Source: Caulobacter sp. 602-2
GTDB taxonomy: Bacteria; Pseudomonadota; Alphaproteobacteria; Caulobacterales; Caulobacteraceae
Direction: 5' to 3'
Assembly: GCF_011043625.1 (NCBI RefSeq)
Contig: NZ_JAAKGT010000009.1
Location: forward strand, 144,149 to 208,148
DNA length: 64,000 nucleotides
Shown: positions 7,150-16,097 of the stretch, piece by piece
How positions within the stretch are numbered: the stretch's first letter is position 1
Layout: each line of letters begins with the position of its first letter
Program-made: the position numbers and the translations under genes
Notes under the pieces: generated by a model
What the model saw: the letters and a program-made list of their open reading frames with translations, nothing else
Database searches by the model: none
What the model was told of the DNA's origin: nothing

Positions 7150-7884
7150 TCAGTTCTTTTCGGCGTGGTCGCGGGCGGCCTGCAGGTCGGACGGATTGTC
7201 GACGGAGATCGGGGCCTCGTCCGCCACCGCCGCGCGGATGGTCAGGCCCAGTTCCATGGCCCGCAGCTGCTCCAGCTTCTCGCGCTGCTCCAGCGGCGAA
7301 GGGGCGGCGGCGTTGAAGGCTTCCAGCGCGGCGCGGCGATAGCCGTAGATGCCGATGTGGCGCCAGACGGGCGCGTCGCCATAGAGGGTCGAGCGGGTGA
7401 AGTAGAGGGCGCGGCCGCTTTGGCCCCCGGCGTCCATGGCCAGCACGGCCTTGACCACGTCGGGGTTGGCGCGGTCGGCGCTGGACGCCTCCGGCGCGAC
7501 CACGGTGGCGATGTCGGCGTCGGCGTGGTCGGCCAGCTGGCTGGCGCAGGCCGACAGCACGGCCGGGTCGACGAACGGCATGTCGCCCTGCAGGTTGATG
7601 ATCACGTCGTGCGCGCCGTCCGGATCCAGTACGGCCAGCGCCGCCAGGATGCGGTCCGAGCCCGAGGGCAGGGCCGGGTCGGTGAGCACGGCGCGGCCGC
7701 CGGCGGCTTCCACCGCCGCGACGATTTCGGGATCGCCGGCCGCCACGGCCACCGGGCCGATGCCGGCGGCCTGCGCCTGGCGCAGCACGCGCACGATCAT
7801 CGGCAGGCCGCCGATATCGGCCAGCGGCTTGTTGGGCAGGCGGGTGGCCGCCATGCGGGCGGGGATGAGGACGATCGGGTTCAT
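7150..7884 (-). CDS. kdsB: 3-deoxy-manno-octulosonate cytidylyltransferase
   Basis: A 244-residue CMP-Kdo synthetase that activates Kdo for lipopolysaccharide inner-core assembly. It opens with the nucleotide-binding signature IPARMAATRLPNKPLADIGG. It also carries PSGSDRI and NLQGDMPFVDP, typical of the family. Length is standard. It is followed by pheA with an eight-base gap. The upstream gene is the divergent cytochrome c gene, so the promoters of both lie in 7885-8053. Confidence 0.95.
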   Translation of the reverse strand: MNPIVLIPARMAATRLPNKPLADIGGLPMIVRVLRQAQAAGIGPVAVAAGDPEIVAAVEAAGGRAVLTDPALPSGSDRILAALAVLDPDGAHDVIINLQGDMPFVDPAVLSACASQLADHADADIATVVAPEASSADRANPDVVKAVLAMDAGGQSGRALYFTRSTLYGDAPVWRHIGIYGYRRAALEAFNAAAPSPLEQREKLEQLRAMELGLTIRAAVADEAPISVDNPSDLQAARDHAEKN

Positions 7885-8053
7885 GGTGTCACGTCTGGAA
7901 GGCGAAACGCGGTTCGCCCGGGTTGCGCACGGGGCGGTAGCGTGTCAGAGACCGGAGCGCAACACGCGCGTGGGGAGACCATGGGGGGACCCGCGCTCAT
8001 AAATCGGCTCCGTCCACGCAAGACGGGTCTATAAAGAGGCTGACAAGGCTGAG

Positions 8054-8737
8054 ATGAGCGACCTTACGTTCAACAAGATTTTCGGCGGCGCGCTTCTGAC
8101 CGGTCTGGTCATCTTCGGTCTGCGCGAGGCGTCCGACATCGTCTTCAAGAAGCACGAAGTCGAAAAGCCCGGCTACGCGATCGCCGTCCAGGAAGACACC
8201 GGCGGCGAAGGCGCCGCGGCCGCCGAGGTTCCGCCCGACTGGGGTTCGGTGCTGCTGCTGCCGGCCAACATCGAGGCCGGCAAGGCCGTCTCGGCCAAGT
8301 GCGCTTCGTGCCACACCTTCACCTCGGGCGGCCCCAACGGCACCGGTCCCAACCTTTTCGGCACCCTGGGCAAGAAGCCGGGCACGCACCCGGGCTTCGG
8401 CTATTCGGGCTCGATGACCGACTTCGGCGGCAAGAACCCGGTGTGGGACTACGACCACGTCGACCAGTTCCTGAAGGCCCCGGGCAAGTACATCTCGGGC
8501 ACCAAGATGACCTTCGCGGGCCTGAAGAAGCAGGAGGACCGCATCGCCATCATCGCCTACCTGCACAGCCTGGGCTCGACCCTGCCGGTGCCGGCTCCCA
8601 AGCCCGCGGCCGCTCCGGCCGCCGACGCGGCTGCGGCTCCGGCCGCTGAAGGCGCGGCCCCGGCCGAAGGCGCCGCCCCGGCTCCGGCCGTCGGCGCTGC
8701 TCCGGCTGCTGCTGCTCCGGCCCCGGCCACGCACTAG
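8054..8737 (+). CDS. Membrane-anchored c-type cytochrome (CycM-like)
   Basis: A 227-residue protein with an uncleaved N-terminal anchor at about residues 9-24 and a periplasmic class I cytochrome domain. The haem motif is CASCH (Cys83, Cys86, His87); the likely axial Met lies in SGTKMTF. It probably carries electrons between the bc1 complex and terminal oxidase at the membrane. A tail of about 45 residues is almost pure Ala/Pro with some Glu, a low-complexity extension common in Caulobacter. A strong terminator follows. Confidence 0.9.
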   Translation: MSDLTFNKIFGGALLTGLVIFGLREASDIVFKKHEVEKPGYAIAVQEDTGGEGAAAAEVPPDWGSVLLLPANIEAGKAVSAKCASCHTFTSGGPNGTGPNLFGTLGKKPGTHPGFGYSGSMTDFGGKNPVWDYDHVDQFLKAPGKYISGTKMTFAGLKKQEDRIAIIAYLHSLGSTLPVPAPKPAAAPAADAAAAPAAEGAAPAEGAAPAPAVGAAPAAAAPAPATH

Positions 8738-8761
8738 GCCAGGCCGAACGATCGAAACGAG

Positions 8762-8800
8762 AAGGCCGCGGGGCTTGCGCTCCGCGGCCTTTTCTTTGTC
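8762..8800 (+). terminator. Intrinsic terminator after the cytochrome c gene
   Basis: Perfect 10-base stem AAGGCCGCGG / CCGCGGCCTT (8762-8771 and 8782-8791), 10-base loop, then a T-rich run. Confidence 0.88.
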
Positions 8801-8847
8801 CCGACGCGCGATAGGCTCGCCCGCGAAGTTCCCGGGGGATCCGCGCC

Positions 8848-9762
8848 ATGCGTCGTCGTCAGGTCCTGCTTTCCGCCGCCTGCGTCCCCCTGCTCGGCGC
8901 CTCGCCGGGCGGGCTCGCCCAGGCCCGCCAGCAGGCGCCCGACCCCGATGTCGACACCTCCGTCGCCAAGCCGGCCTACCCCCAGGGCAAGGGGCCGCGC
9001 CTGGCCATCGACGGCGGGCACAACAACTTCCACACCGTGGACGGCCGCTTCGCCCCGTTCGCTGCTGTGGCCCGGGCCGACGGCTACCGGGTCTCGGGCC
9101 TGACCGGCCCGCTGTCGGCGCAGAGCCTGGCCGGGGTCGACCTGCTGGTCGTGGCCAATCCGCTGGCCGCCGTGAACGTCGGCGACTGGAGCCTGCCCAA
9201 CCCCGGCGCCTACACCCCCGAAGAAGCCGCCGCCGTTAAGGCCTGGGTCGAGGCCGGCGGCGCCCTGCTGCTGATCGCCGACCACATGCCGTTCCCCGGC
9301 GGGGCCCAGCCCCTGGCCAAGGCCTTCGGCTTCGATTTCGACAACGGCTTCGCCCAGAGGACCGGCGGCGGGCCCGAGTTCTTCCAGCGCGCCGACGGCT
9401 CGCTGCTGGACCATCCGATCACGCGCGGGATCGACCGGGTGCAGAGCTTCACCGGCTCGTCGTTCCGCGCCCCGCCGCAGGCCCAGCCGCTGCTGGTGCT
9501 GCGCGGCGGCTGGAGCGTGGCCATGCCGCAGAAGGCCTGGGTGTTCGACGACAAGACCCCCCGTCACGACGGCGAGGGCCTGCTGCGCGGCGCGGCCCTG
9601 TCGGCAGGCAAGGGCCGGGTCGTGGCCATGGGCGAGGCGGCGATGTTCACCGCCCAGCTCGCCGGGCCGCAGGGCCGCAAGATGGGCTTCAACGCCCCGA
9701 CGGCCTCGCGGAACAAGGCGTTCCTGCTGAACGTGCTGCGGTGGTTATCGGGAAAGGTCTGA
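8848..9762 (+). CDS. Exported DUF4350-type protein
   Basis: A 304-residue protein with an N-terminal MRRRQVLLSAACVPLLGA signal that could use Sec or Tat. The body resembles DUF4350 and ThuA-like glutamine-amidotransferase-fold proteins: LAIDGGHNNFHT, the strand DLLVVANPLA, then AAAVKAWVEAGGALLLIADHMPF and GRVVAMGEAAMFTA. No catalytic Cys is evident at the expected nucleophile position, so it is probably a binding or structural protein. It stands alone between a terminator and a repeat region. Confidence 0.7.
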   Translation: MRRRQVLLSAACVPLLGASPGGLAQARQQAPDPDVDTSVAKPAYPQGKGPRLAIDGGHNNFHTVDGRFAPFAAVARADGYRVSGLTGPLSAQSLAGVDLLVVANPLAAVNVGDWSLPNPGAYTPEEAAAVKAWVEAGGALLLIADHMPFPGGAQPLAKAFGFDFDNGFAQRTGGGPEFFQRADGSLLDHPITRGIDRVQSFTGSSFRAPPQAQPLLVLRGGWSVAMPQKAWVFDDKTPRHDGEGLLRGAALSAGKGRVVAMGEAAMFTAQLAGPQGRKMGFNAPTASRNKAFLLNVLRWLSGKV

Positions 9763-9768
9763 ACAAGG

Positions 9769-9905
9769 AACCTCCCCCTATGGGGGAGGCGATCGCGTTA
9801 GCGATCGGTTGGGGGGGAGTAATCACGAAGCCAGCCCACTCAGTGGAAGCTGAAAACGGCCCCCCTCCGTCGCCTTCGGCGACACCTCCCCCAGAGGGGG
9901 AGGTT
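9769..9905. repeat. Palindromic repeat, AACCTCCCCC family
   Basis: The ends AACCTCCCCCTATGGGGGAGG and its near inverse (CCTCCCCCAGAGGGGGAGGTT) enclose two smaller palindromes (GCGATCG..CGATCG and GTCGCCTTCGGCGAC). Related pieces occur at 14183-14228 and at the right window edge. It separates the DUF4350 gene from the convergent enoyl-CoA hydratase gene and may act as a bidirectional terminator. Confidence 0.75.
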
Positions 9906-9914
9906 CTATCGATC

Positions 9915-10685
9915 TCACCCCGCCTTGCTGAAGTCGGGCGCGCGGCGCTCGGCGAAGGCCATGAAGGCTTCGCGGGCCTCGGCGGTCTGCAGGCGCTCGG
10001 CGAACAGGGCGCCTTCCTTGTCCATCAGGGCGGCGATGGCCTCGGCGTCGCGCATCAGGCCCTTGGTGACGGTCAGGGCGCCCAGCGGACGCTTGGCCAA
10101 CTGGTCGGCGGCGGCGCGGGCCTTGGCGCGCAGCTCGTCGGCCGGGACCACGGCGTTGGCCAGGCCCCAGGCGGCGGCCGTCGTTCCGTCCACCGCCTCG
10201 CCCAGGGCGAACATGGCGTAGGCGCGGGCGTGGCCGATGCGGGCCGGCAGCAGCCAGCTCGACGCGGCCTCGGGGGCCAGAGCCAGGTTGACGAACGGCA
10301 CGGTCAGGCGCGCGTCGGGGGCGACGAACACCAGGTCGCAGTGCAGCAGCATGGTCGTGCCCACGCCGACGGCTTGGCCGTGGACGGCGGCGACCAGCGG
10401 GCGTGTGGCGTTGGCCAGGGCCTTGAGGAACCGCCACACGTGGCGCTCCTCGGTGAAGGCGCCGGTGGCCTGCGCCACGAAGTCGCCGAGGTCGTTGCCG
10501 GCGCTGAAGCTGTCGCCGTCGGCCTGGAACACCACCACCCGGATCTCGGGATTGGTCTCGGCCCCTTCCAGGGCGTCGGCCAGGGCGCCGTACATGGCGT
10601 TGCTGAGCGCGTTCTTCTTTTCGGGACGCGACAGGGTGATGGTCAGCACGCCGGCCTCGAGGCTGGTCTTCACGTGCTCGGTCAT
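9915..10685 (-). CDS. Enoyl-CoA hydratase/isomerase family protein
   Basis: A 256-residue crotonase-fold enzyme. It shows SRPEKKNALSNAMY near the N-terminus, the oxyanion segment SAGNDLGDF, GQAVGVGTTMLLHCD, and a Glu in LALAPEAASSWLLP that matches the second catalytic acid of hydratases. It hydrates or isomerises acyl-CoA thioesters; the exact substrate is open. Its start overlaps the stop of the MarR gene by four bases, so the two form an operon and the regulator may respond to the pathway's CoA ester or acid. Confidence 0.88.
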   Translation of the reverse strand: MTEHVKTSLEAGVLTITLSRPEKKNALSNAMYGALADALEGAETNPEIRVVVFQADGDSFSAGNDLGDFVAQATGAFTEERHVWRFLKALANATRPLVAAVHGQAVGVGTTMLLHCDLVFVAPDARLTVPFVNLALAPEAASSWLLPARIGHARAYAMFALGEAVDGTTAAAWGLANAVVPADELRAKARAAADQLAKRPLGALTVTKGLMRDAEAIAALMDKEGALFAERLQTAEAREAFMAFAERRAPDFSKAG

Positions 10686-11143
10686 TGGGGAGCGTCTCCT
10701 TTGGGGAACTTGGTCTGCAGGCTCGAAAGCCAGCGGGCGACCACGGCGATCTCGTCGTCCGTGAAGCCCTCGGTGAGGTGGGCGTTGAGGTGCGCGAGGC
10801 CCGCCTTGGCCTCCTCGCGCGCCGCGCGGCCGTGGTCGGTCAGGTGCAGGCGCAGGGCCCGGCCGTCCTTGGGATCGGGCCGGCGTTCGACCAGGCCCGC
10901 GCGGGTCATGCGGTCGACGAGGCCGGTCATGGCCGAGGGGGCCAGGTCCAGGGCCTCGGCCGCCTCGCCGATCAGCGCCCCGTCGGCGGCGCCCAGATAG
11001 AACAGCACCCCCGATTGCGCCGAGGTCAGGCCGTTTCCTTCGGTCGCCAGCTTGGCCTCGATCCAGCGCTGCACGCGCCGGTGGCCGGCGGCGAGCAGGA
11101 AGACGAAGCGTTTGTCCGGTGCGGGCGAGGGCGGCGTCGACAT
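10682..11143 (-). CDS. MarR family transcriptional regulator
   Basis: A 153-residue protein with the MarR winged helix: GLTSAQSGVLFYLGAADGALIGEAAEALDLAPSAM is helix 2 to the recognition helix, and the wing carries RRPDPKDGRALRLHLTDHG, the conserved DxRxxxxxLT motif. It should bind a palindromic operator as a dimer and release it on ligand binding. It leads the operon with the enoyl-CoA hydratase (four-base overlap), so it probably controls its own operon. Confidence 0.9.
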   Translation of the reverse strand: MSTPPSPAPDKRFVFLLAAGHRRVQRWIEAKLATEGNGLTSAQSGVLFYLGAADGALIGEAAEALDLAPSAMTGLVDRMTRAGLVERRPDPKDGRALRLHLTDHGRAAREEAKAGLAHLNAHLTEGFTDDEIAVVARWLSSLQTKFPKGDAPQ

Positions 11144-11263
11144 GCGCCGACTATATGCTTCGCGTGCGAAATATCAAACGGATGTTTCGGTGATCGACGC
11201 AGACCATCGCCGGGCGCTCAACTTCCGCTTTCGGCCGCCGCCGGCTCATGGAAGGGTGCGCCC

Positions 11264-11539
11264 ATGAAAACCGCACTTCTCTGCCTCGCCGCGCTCGGCG
11301 TCCTGGCCTCCTCGGCCTGCACCGACAGCCGTCGCGCCCGCAACGACGCCACCTGGAGCGACCTGCCGGCGGATGTCACCTGCTGGAGCTACGGGACCGA
11401 GGTCTTCAAGGGGCGGTCGACGGGCAAGGTCTCGTACGGCGACACCGGCCGCATCTCGTTCGTCGACGCGGCCAACGGCCGCTACACCACGATCGATGGC
11501 GATTGCCGCGTCGTCTACCTGCCCAAGAAGGCGGCCTGA
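11264..11539 (+). CDS. Small exported protein, unknown
   Basis: A 91-residue protein from ATG 11264. The first 20 residues form a signal sequence ending VLASSACT, a weak lipobox, so it may be a lipoprotein. The mature part has ADVTCWSYGTEVFKGRSTGKV and GDCRVVYLPKK, and the two later cysteines could pair. No family recognised. A longer frame upstream has no signal character and was not used. It ends seven bases before the convergent MBL hydrolase stop. Confidence 0.7.
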   Translation: MKTALLCLAALGVLASSACTDSRRARNDATWSDLPADVTCWSYGTEVFKGRSTGKVSYGDTGRISFVDAANGRYTTIDGDCRVVYLPKKAA

Positions 11540-11545
11540 TCCAGG

Positions 11546-12625
11546 CTAGCCGGCCCGATACCAGGCCACGCCCGTCTCATCGACCTCGCGCACGGCCTGG
11601 CCGCGGGCGATCAGGCAGTTGAGGTGGGCCAGGGCCTCGCCGGTGGCCATGCCCAGAAGGTCCGGGCCGATCGGCCGGGCGAACAGCGCCCCGAACGTGT
11701 CGACCGCCCGGCGCGGCTCCGCAAGCTTGCCCAGCAGGCGCGACAGGCCCCGCTCGTGGCCGGCGATCAGCTGGTCGATGCGGGCGTGCAGGCCGCGGAA
11801 CGGCGCGTTGTGGGCCGGCAGCACCAGCACCTCGTCGGGCACGGCCGCCTTGACCTTGGCCAGCGAGGTCAGCCAGTCGGCCAGCGGGTCGGCGTCGGGC
11901 TCGGTGGGAAACACCGAGACGTTGGACGATATCCTGGGCAGCACCTGGTCGCCCGAGATCAGCAGGCCCAGCGACGGGCTCCACAGGCAGGCGTGGTCGG
12001 GCGAGTGGCCCTGGCCGGTCACCACCGTCCAGTCGTGCTGGCCGATGCGGAAGGTCTCGCCGTCGCTCATCCGCCGATAGCTGTCGGGCAGGGCGTGGAT
12101 GGCTCGGCCAAAGCCGCCGAAGCGGGTCTTGTAGTTGTCGACGGCGTCGTCGTCCCAGCCGGCCGCGTGGAAGAACCGCACGCCGTCCTCGGGGGCTTCG
12201 CGGCCGGTGTCGGCCACCAGCATCCGGCACTGGAAGTACTCCAGCCGGGTCATCCACAGGCGGCAGTCGAACCGCCGGGTCAGCCAGCCGGCCAGGCCCA
12301 CATGGTCGGGATGCAGGTGGGTGACGATGACGCGGGTGACGGGGCGGCCGGCCAGCGCGCCGGCGAAGGCGGCCTTCCAGGCGGCGCTGGTGTCCTTGGT
12401 GGCCATGCCGGTGTCGACGATCGCCCAGCCCTCGCCGTCCTCCAGCGCCCAGACATTGATGAAGCCCAGCGACCCGCCCAGCGGCTGGCGCAGCCACAGG
12501 ACGCCCGGCGCGACCTCGACCGCCTGGCCCGAGCCGGGCTCGGGCTCGACCTCGAACGGATAGACCAGGCGCGGCCGGCGCGGCGCCTCGTTGTCGCCCC
12601 CGGCATCCTCGAACCCGTCGCTCAT
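11546..12625 (-). CDS. Metallo-beta-lactamase-fold hydrolase
   Basis: A 359-residue MBL-fold protein. The zinc motif HLHPDH is at 103-108, after IVDTGMAT at 70-76. Later metal ligands are in GHSPDHACL and in LPAHNAPF. A C-terminal winged-helix-like extension (GLLGMATGEALAHLNCLIARGQAVREV) is typical of a lactonase/thioesterase-like subgroup with this length. The substrate is unknown. The promoter region is shared with the divergent cysteine-repeat protein gene. Confidence 0.85.
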   Translation of the reverse strand: MSDGFEDAGGDNEAPRRPRLVYPFEVEPEPGSGQAVEVAPGVLWLRQPLGGSLGFINVWALEDGEGWAIVDTGMATKDTSAAWKAAFAGALAGRPVTRVIVTHLHPDHVGLAGWLTRRFDCRLWMTRLEYFQCRMLVADTGREAPEDGVRFFHAAGWDDDAVDNYKTRFGGFGRAIHALPDSYRRMSDGETFRIGQHDWTVVTGQGHSPDHACLWSPSLGLLISGDQVLPRISSNVSVFPTEPDADPLADWLTSLAKVKAAVPDEVLVLPAHNAPFRGLHARIDQLIAGHERGLSRLLGKLAEPRRAVDTFGALFARPIGPDLLGMATGEALAHLNCLIARGQAVREVDETGVAWYRAG

Positions 12626-12788
12626 CGCCGTTCAACTCCCCGCGCCGCGCGTCCTGGCCGTCTCGCCAGCCCATTTTTCATGGTCAAGCCGCGCCATGAT
12701 TGCGCCCCCGTCGGACGACATCTTGACCCTCGATGCAAGGGGGGGCTTAAGTCCGCCCCGAGGAATCCACCCCCAGGAGACTACAGAC

Positions 12789-14123
12789 ATGAGGCCATTC
12801 GCGATCGGCCTGACGGCCGCCCTCGCGGTCGCCGCGCTCGTTCCGGCCGCCGCCTTTGCGGCGCCGAAGGATGCCAAGCCCGCCGCCGCCGCCGTCGACG
12901 CCAAGTCGCGTGAAGCCGGTATGAAGGAAGCTCCGCCCCTGGTCGCCCAGGCCGGCGTGGCCTGCCAGGTGTCGGACGCCCGCCTGATCGGCGCCGACAA
13001 GAAGTCGGCCACCTCCTACTACGAAGTGGCCTGCCAAGAGGGCATGGGCTACGCGCTGGTGTCCAAGAAGGACACCGCTCCGCAGGCCTTCTCGTGCGTC
13101 GAAACCGGCCAGCCCGGCGCTGACGGCAAGGAATCGGGCCTGAAGTGCCTGCTGCCGGCCAACGCCGACGCCAAGCAGGGCCTCAAGCCGTACCTGGCCA
13201 AGGCCGGCGCGACCTGCGACCTGCAGAACGCCCGCGCCATCGGCACCGGCAACAACAACTCGTTCTTCGAAGTCTCCTGCGCCGGCGGCACGGGCTACAT
13301 CGTCCAGATCCCGGTGCCGATGAAGCTCGAGGGCACGGTGGCCAACAGCTGCCTGCTGTACGAGGAAGGCGGCAACATCTCGTGCAAGCTGACCGATCGC
13401 GCCACCCAGCTGCAGATCGTCGACACCCTGGCGGCCGCCGCCAAGAACAACTGCGCGGTCAAGGACAAGCGCTACATCCTGACCACCAAGACCGACAACT
13501 ACTTCGAAGTCGCCTGCCAGGATGGCAAGGGCTACGTGCTGCAGCAGGCCGTGGCCGGCGGTTCGCTGGTTCGCGCCATCGACTGCGCCAACGCTCCGGG
13601 CGGCGCCGAGTGCACCCTGACCGACAGCCGCGCGGCCAAGACCGAGCAGGCCGGCCTCTACACCAGCCTGGCCAAGAAGGCCGGCTACGACTGCAAGGTC
13701 GAGTCCTACGGCCTGTTCCCGTCGCAAGACCCCAAGAAGGAAATCGTCGAGCTGAAGTGCTCGAACACCCCGCGGGGCGGCATCGGCGTCTTCTCGGTGG
13801 CCGACAACCGCGTCTATGACTGCGTCACCGGCGAACTGAACGGCTTCCGCTGCAGCTACACCAAGCCGGACGTCGAGTTCACCCGCCTGTGGGACGACCT
13901 CAAGAGCTACAACAAGGCCGGTTGCCAGGTCTCGGGCGCGCGCATCATCGGCCGCACCGACACCAGCGGCTTCGTCGAAGTGGCCTGCGCCGACGGCCTG
14001 CCGGGCTGGGTGCTGTCCTACCCGCTGAACCAGGCTTCGCCCAAGCCGAACGAGCTCCTGTCCTGCCTGCAGGCCAAGGGCGTCGGCGGCGGCTGCAAGC
14101 TGCCGACCAACATCAAGAAGTAA
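12789..14123 (+). CDS. Secreted protein with five four-cysteine repeats
   Basis: A 444-residue protein from ATG 12789, preceded by AGGAG about 10 bases upstream. A Sec signal (to about residue 23) leads to an Ala/Lys-rich linker. Then come five tandem modules of about 75-80 residues. Each has four cysteines in a fixed pattern: C-x-V-x-x-ARxIG, then EVxC about 20 residues on followed by GxGY, then SC and a final xC before a helix. All 20 cysteines of the mature protein fall in the modules, suggesting ten disulfides. I do not recognise a named domain. A perfect terminator follows. Confidence 0.85.
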   Translation: MRPFAIGLTAALAVAALVPAAAFAAPKDAKPAAAAVDAKSREAGMKEAPPLVAQAGVACQVSDARLIGADKKSATSYYEVACQEGMGYALVSKKDTAPQAFSCVETGQPGADGKESGLKCLLPANADAKQGLKPYLAKAGATCDLQNARAIGTGNNNSFFEVSCAGGTGYIVQIPVPMKLEGTVANSCLLYEEGGNISCKLTDRATQLQIVDTLAAAAKNNCAVKDKRYILTTKTDNYFEVACQDGKGYVLQQAVAGGSLVRAIDCANAPGGAECTLTDSRAAKTEQAGLYTSLAKKAGYDCKVESYGLFPSQDPKKEIVELKCSNTPRGGIGVFSVADNRVYDCVTGELNGFRCSYTKPDVEFTRLWDDLKSYNKAGCQVSGARIIGRTDTSGFVEVACADGLPGWVLSYPLNQASPKPNELLSCLQAKGVGGGCKLPTNIKK

Positions 14124-14147
14124 GAGTTCCTCGGAGCTCTGACGAAG

Positions 14148-14180
14148 AACCCCGCCGGTGCGAACCGGCGGGGTTTTTTT
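14148..14180 (+). terminator. Intrinsic terminator after the cysteine-repeat gene
   Basis: Perfect 12-base stem AACCCCGCCGGT / ACCGGCGGGGTT (14148-14159, 14164-14175), 4-base loop, then seven T in total. Confidence 0.93.
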
Positions 14181-14231
14181 AATCCTCCCCCCGAAGGGGG
14201 AGGTGGCCCGGAGGGCCGGAGGGGACAGGGT

Positions 14232-14438
14232 CGGTACTCAATTGGCCGAAGGCAATGAGTTATCTGTTTCAATAGCTTATAGTAGTTGTCATCCCGGCCG
14301 CAGCGCAGCGGAGCGCCGGGATCTCCCACAGTTCAGAACCTGCCGACGTGGGAGATCCCGGCTCTACGGATCGCTGACGCGCTCCTCCGGCCGGGAAGAC
14401 ACGTTTCCTTGCACGCCAACTGAGTCCAGACCCTAGGC
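14232..14438 (+). repeat. ~205-bp interspersed repeat, copy A
   Basis: From CGGTACTCAATTGG to CCAGACCCTAGGC. It is nearly identical (about 10 differences) to the reverse complement of 46419-46628. Inside is a long imperfect hairpin: TCATCCCGGCC...GATCTCCCAC pairs with GTGGGAGATCCCGG...GGCCGGGAAGAC. Its right end contains the stop codon (14433-14435) of the TPP enzyme gene. The gap 14124-14432 holds only the terminator, a short CTCCCCC palindrome at 14183-14228, and this repeat. Confidence 0.88.
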
Positions 14439-15974
14439 CAGCGCCGCCTCGATCAGTCGCGGGCCCTTGGCCGCCATGGCCTGGGCGAAGGCCTCGTCGA
14501 AGGCCTCGGCGGTGTCGACCCGCTGGGCCGGCACGCCCATGCCTTCGGATACCGCCACCCAGTCGATGCGCGGATCGCCAAGGTCCAGCAGCCGGCTCGC
14601 CGCGGGGCCGGGATTACCCGCGCCGGTGCGGCCAAGCTCGATGCCCAGGATGCGATAGACGTGGTTGGCGAAGACCACGACCACGACGTCCAGCTGCTCG
14701 CGGGCGATCGTCCAAAGGCCCTGCACCGTGTACATGCCCGCCCCGTCGCCGGTCAGGGCCAGCACCTTGGCCTCGGGCCGCGCCACGGCCGCGCCGACGG
14801 CCAGCGGGATGCCCTGACCGATCGCGCCGCCGGTCAGCGACAGCCAGTCGTGGGCCCGGGCGGCGCGGGTCTGGGTGAAGATCGGCAGGCCGGCGGTCAC
14901 CGCGTCGTCGGAGATCACCGTCTGGGCCGGCATGTGCCGGGCGATGCTGGCGCCGATGGCCCAGGCGTCCAGCTTGCCGGCCGGGGCCGGCGGCGGGGCG
15001 TAGGTCTCGACGTGGCCGGCGGCGGGCGCTTCCAGCGCGTCGGCCAGGGCGTTCAGCGCCGCGGCCGCGTCGACCTGGCGGCCGCACAGCGTCTCCAGTC
15101 CGCAGTGCTCGGGCACGAGCACGCTGGGCCGGTCGGGATAGGCGAAGAAGGCCACCGGCCGCTCGGTGGCGACCAGCACCATCAGGTCGGCCCCGTCGAG
15201 GTCCTTCAGGGCCATCTCGCCGAAATAGGGCAGCTTGTCGGGACGGAAGCGCCCCTCGCCGCGCGCCTGGCGGGCGGTGAAGGTGTCGGTCAGCACGCGG
15301 ATCCCCAGGGCGGCCAGGCGGCCGGCGGCGGCGAGCCCGTCCTCGCGGCAGGCGCCCGACCCTAGCAGCAGCACCGGCGCCCTGGCCGCCTTCACCGCGT
15401 GGGCGACGGCCGCCACGGTCTCGGCGTCGGGGGCCGAGGGAGCGGGAACCTCGGCCACGCCGCCGTGCACGGTCGCCTCGTTCCAGGCCGCGTCGGCCGG
15501 CAGGATCAGACAGGCGTTTCCGCCCGGCGTTCCATAGGCGGCGGTGATCGCCTCGGCGGTCAGCGGGCCGACGCTGTCGGCGCACTCGGCCGACTTCACC
15601 CACAGCGAGTTGGGCGCGGCCAGGGCGGCGATGTCGCTGTTGAGCGGCGCGTCGAAGCCACGGTGATAGGTGGCGTGGTCGCCCACGACGTTGACGATCG
15701 GGGTGAAGGCCCGGCGGGCGTTGTGCAGGTTGGCCGCGCCGTTGGCGTAGCCAGGACCCAGGTGCAGCAGCGTGCAGGCCGGCTTGCCCGCGATCCGCCC
15801 GTAGCCGTCGGCGGCGCCGGTCGCCACGCCCTCGAACAGGCACAGGATCGAGCGCATGCGCGGCTCGCGGTCCAGGGCCGAGACGAACTGCATCTCGCTG
15901 GTGCCCGGGTTGGCGAAGCAGGCGGTCACGCCGTTGTCGGCCAGGGTGGTGATCAGGGCGTCGGCGCCGTTCAT
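14433..15974 (-). CDS. Thiamine diphosphate-dependent enzyme, acetolactate synthase large-subunit family
   Basis: A 513-residue protein from ATG 15974; an in-frame extension upstream looks non-coding. It has the N-terminal pyrimidine domain with FANPGTSEMQFVSAL and catalytic Glu in LCLFEGVATGAADGYGR. The C-terminal domain has the ThDP/Mg motif GDGAGMYTVQGLWTIAREQLDVVVVVFAN. It lacks the FAD-domain length of true acetolactate synthase (about 560-600) and no small subunit is adjacent, so it may be a 2-oxoacid decarboxylase such as a benzoylformate decarboxylase-like enzyme. The stop lies in a repeat. Confidence 0.85.
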   Translation of the reverse strand: MNGADALITTLADNGVTACFANPGTSEMQFVSALDREPRMRSILCLFEGVATGAADGYGRIAGKPACTLLHLGPGYANGAANLHNARRAFTPIVNVVGDHATYHRGFDAPLNSDIAALAAPNSLWVKSAECADSVGPLTAEAITAAYGTPGGNACLILPADAAWNEATVHGGVAEVPAPSAPDAETVAAVAHAVKAARAPVLLLGSGACREDGLAAAGRLAALGIRVLTDTFTARQARGEGRFRPDKLPYFGEMALKDLDGADLMVLVATERPVAFFAYPDRPSVLVPEHCGLETLCGRQVDAAAALNALADALEAPAAGHVETYAPPPAPAGKLDAWAIGASIARHMPAQTVISDDAVTAGLPIFTQTRAARAHDWLSLTGGAIGQGIPLAVGAAVARPEAKVLALTGDGAGMYTVQGLWTIAREQLDVVVVVFANHVYRILGIELGRTGAGNPGPAASRLLDLGDPRIDWVAVSEGMGVPAQRVDTAEAFDEAFAQAMAAKGPRLIEAALA

Positions 15975-16097
15975 GGTCTTCTCCGTACCAGTCGTCTCCC
16001 GCTCCCTGTCTCCGACATTTCGGCATGGGCGCGCAACACGATTGCGCCCGCGGGGGCGATCGTCGCAGTCTGGACGGAAAACGGGGGGAAAGTTTCC

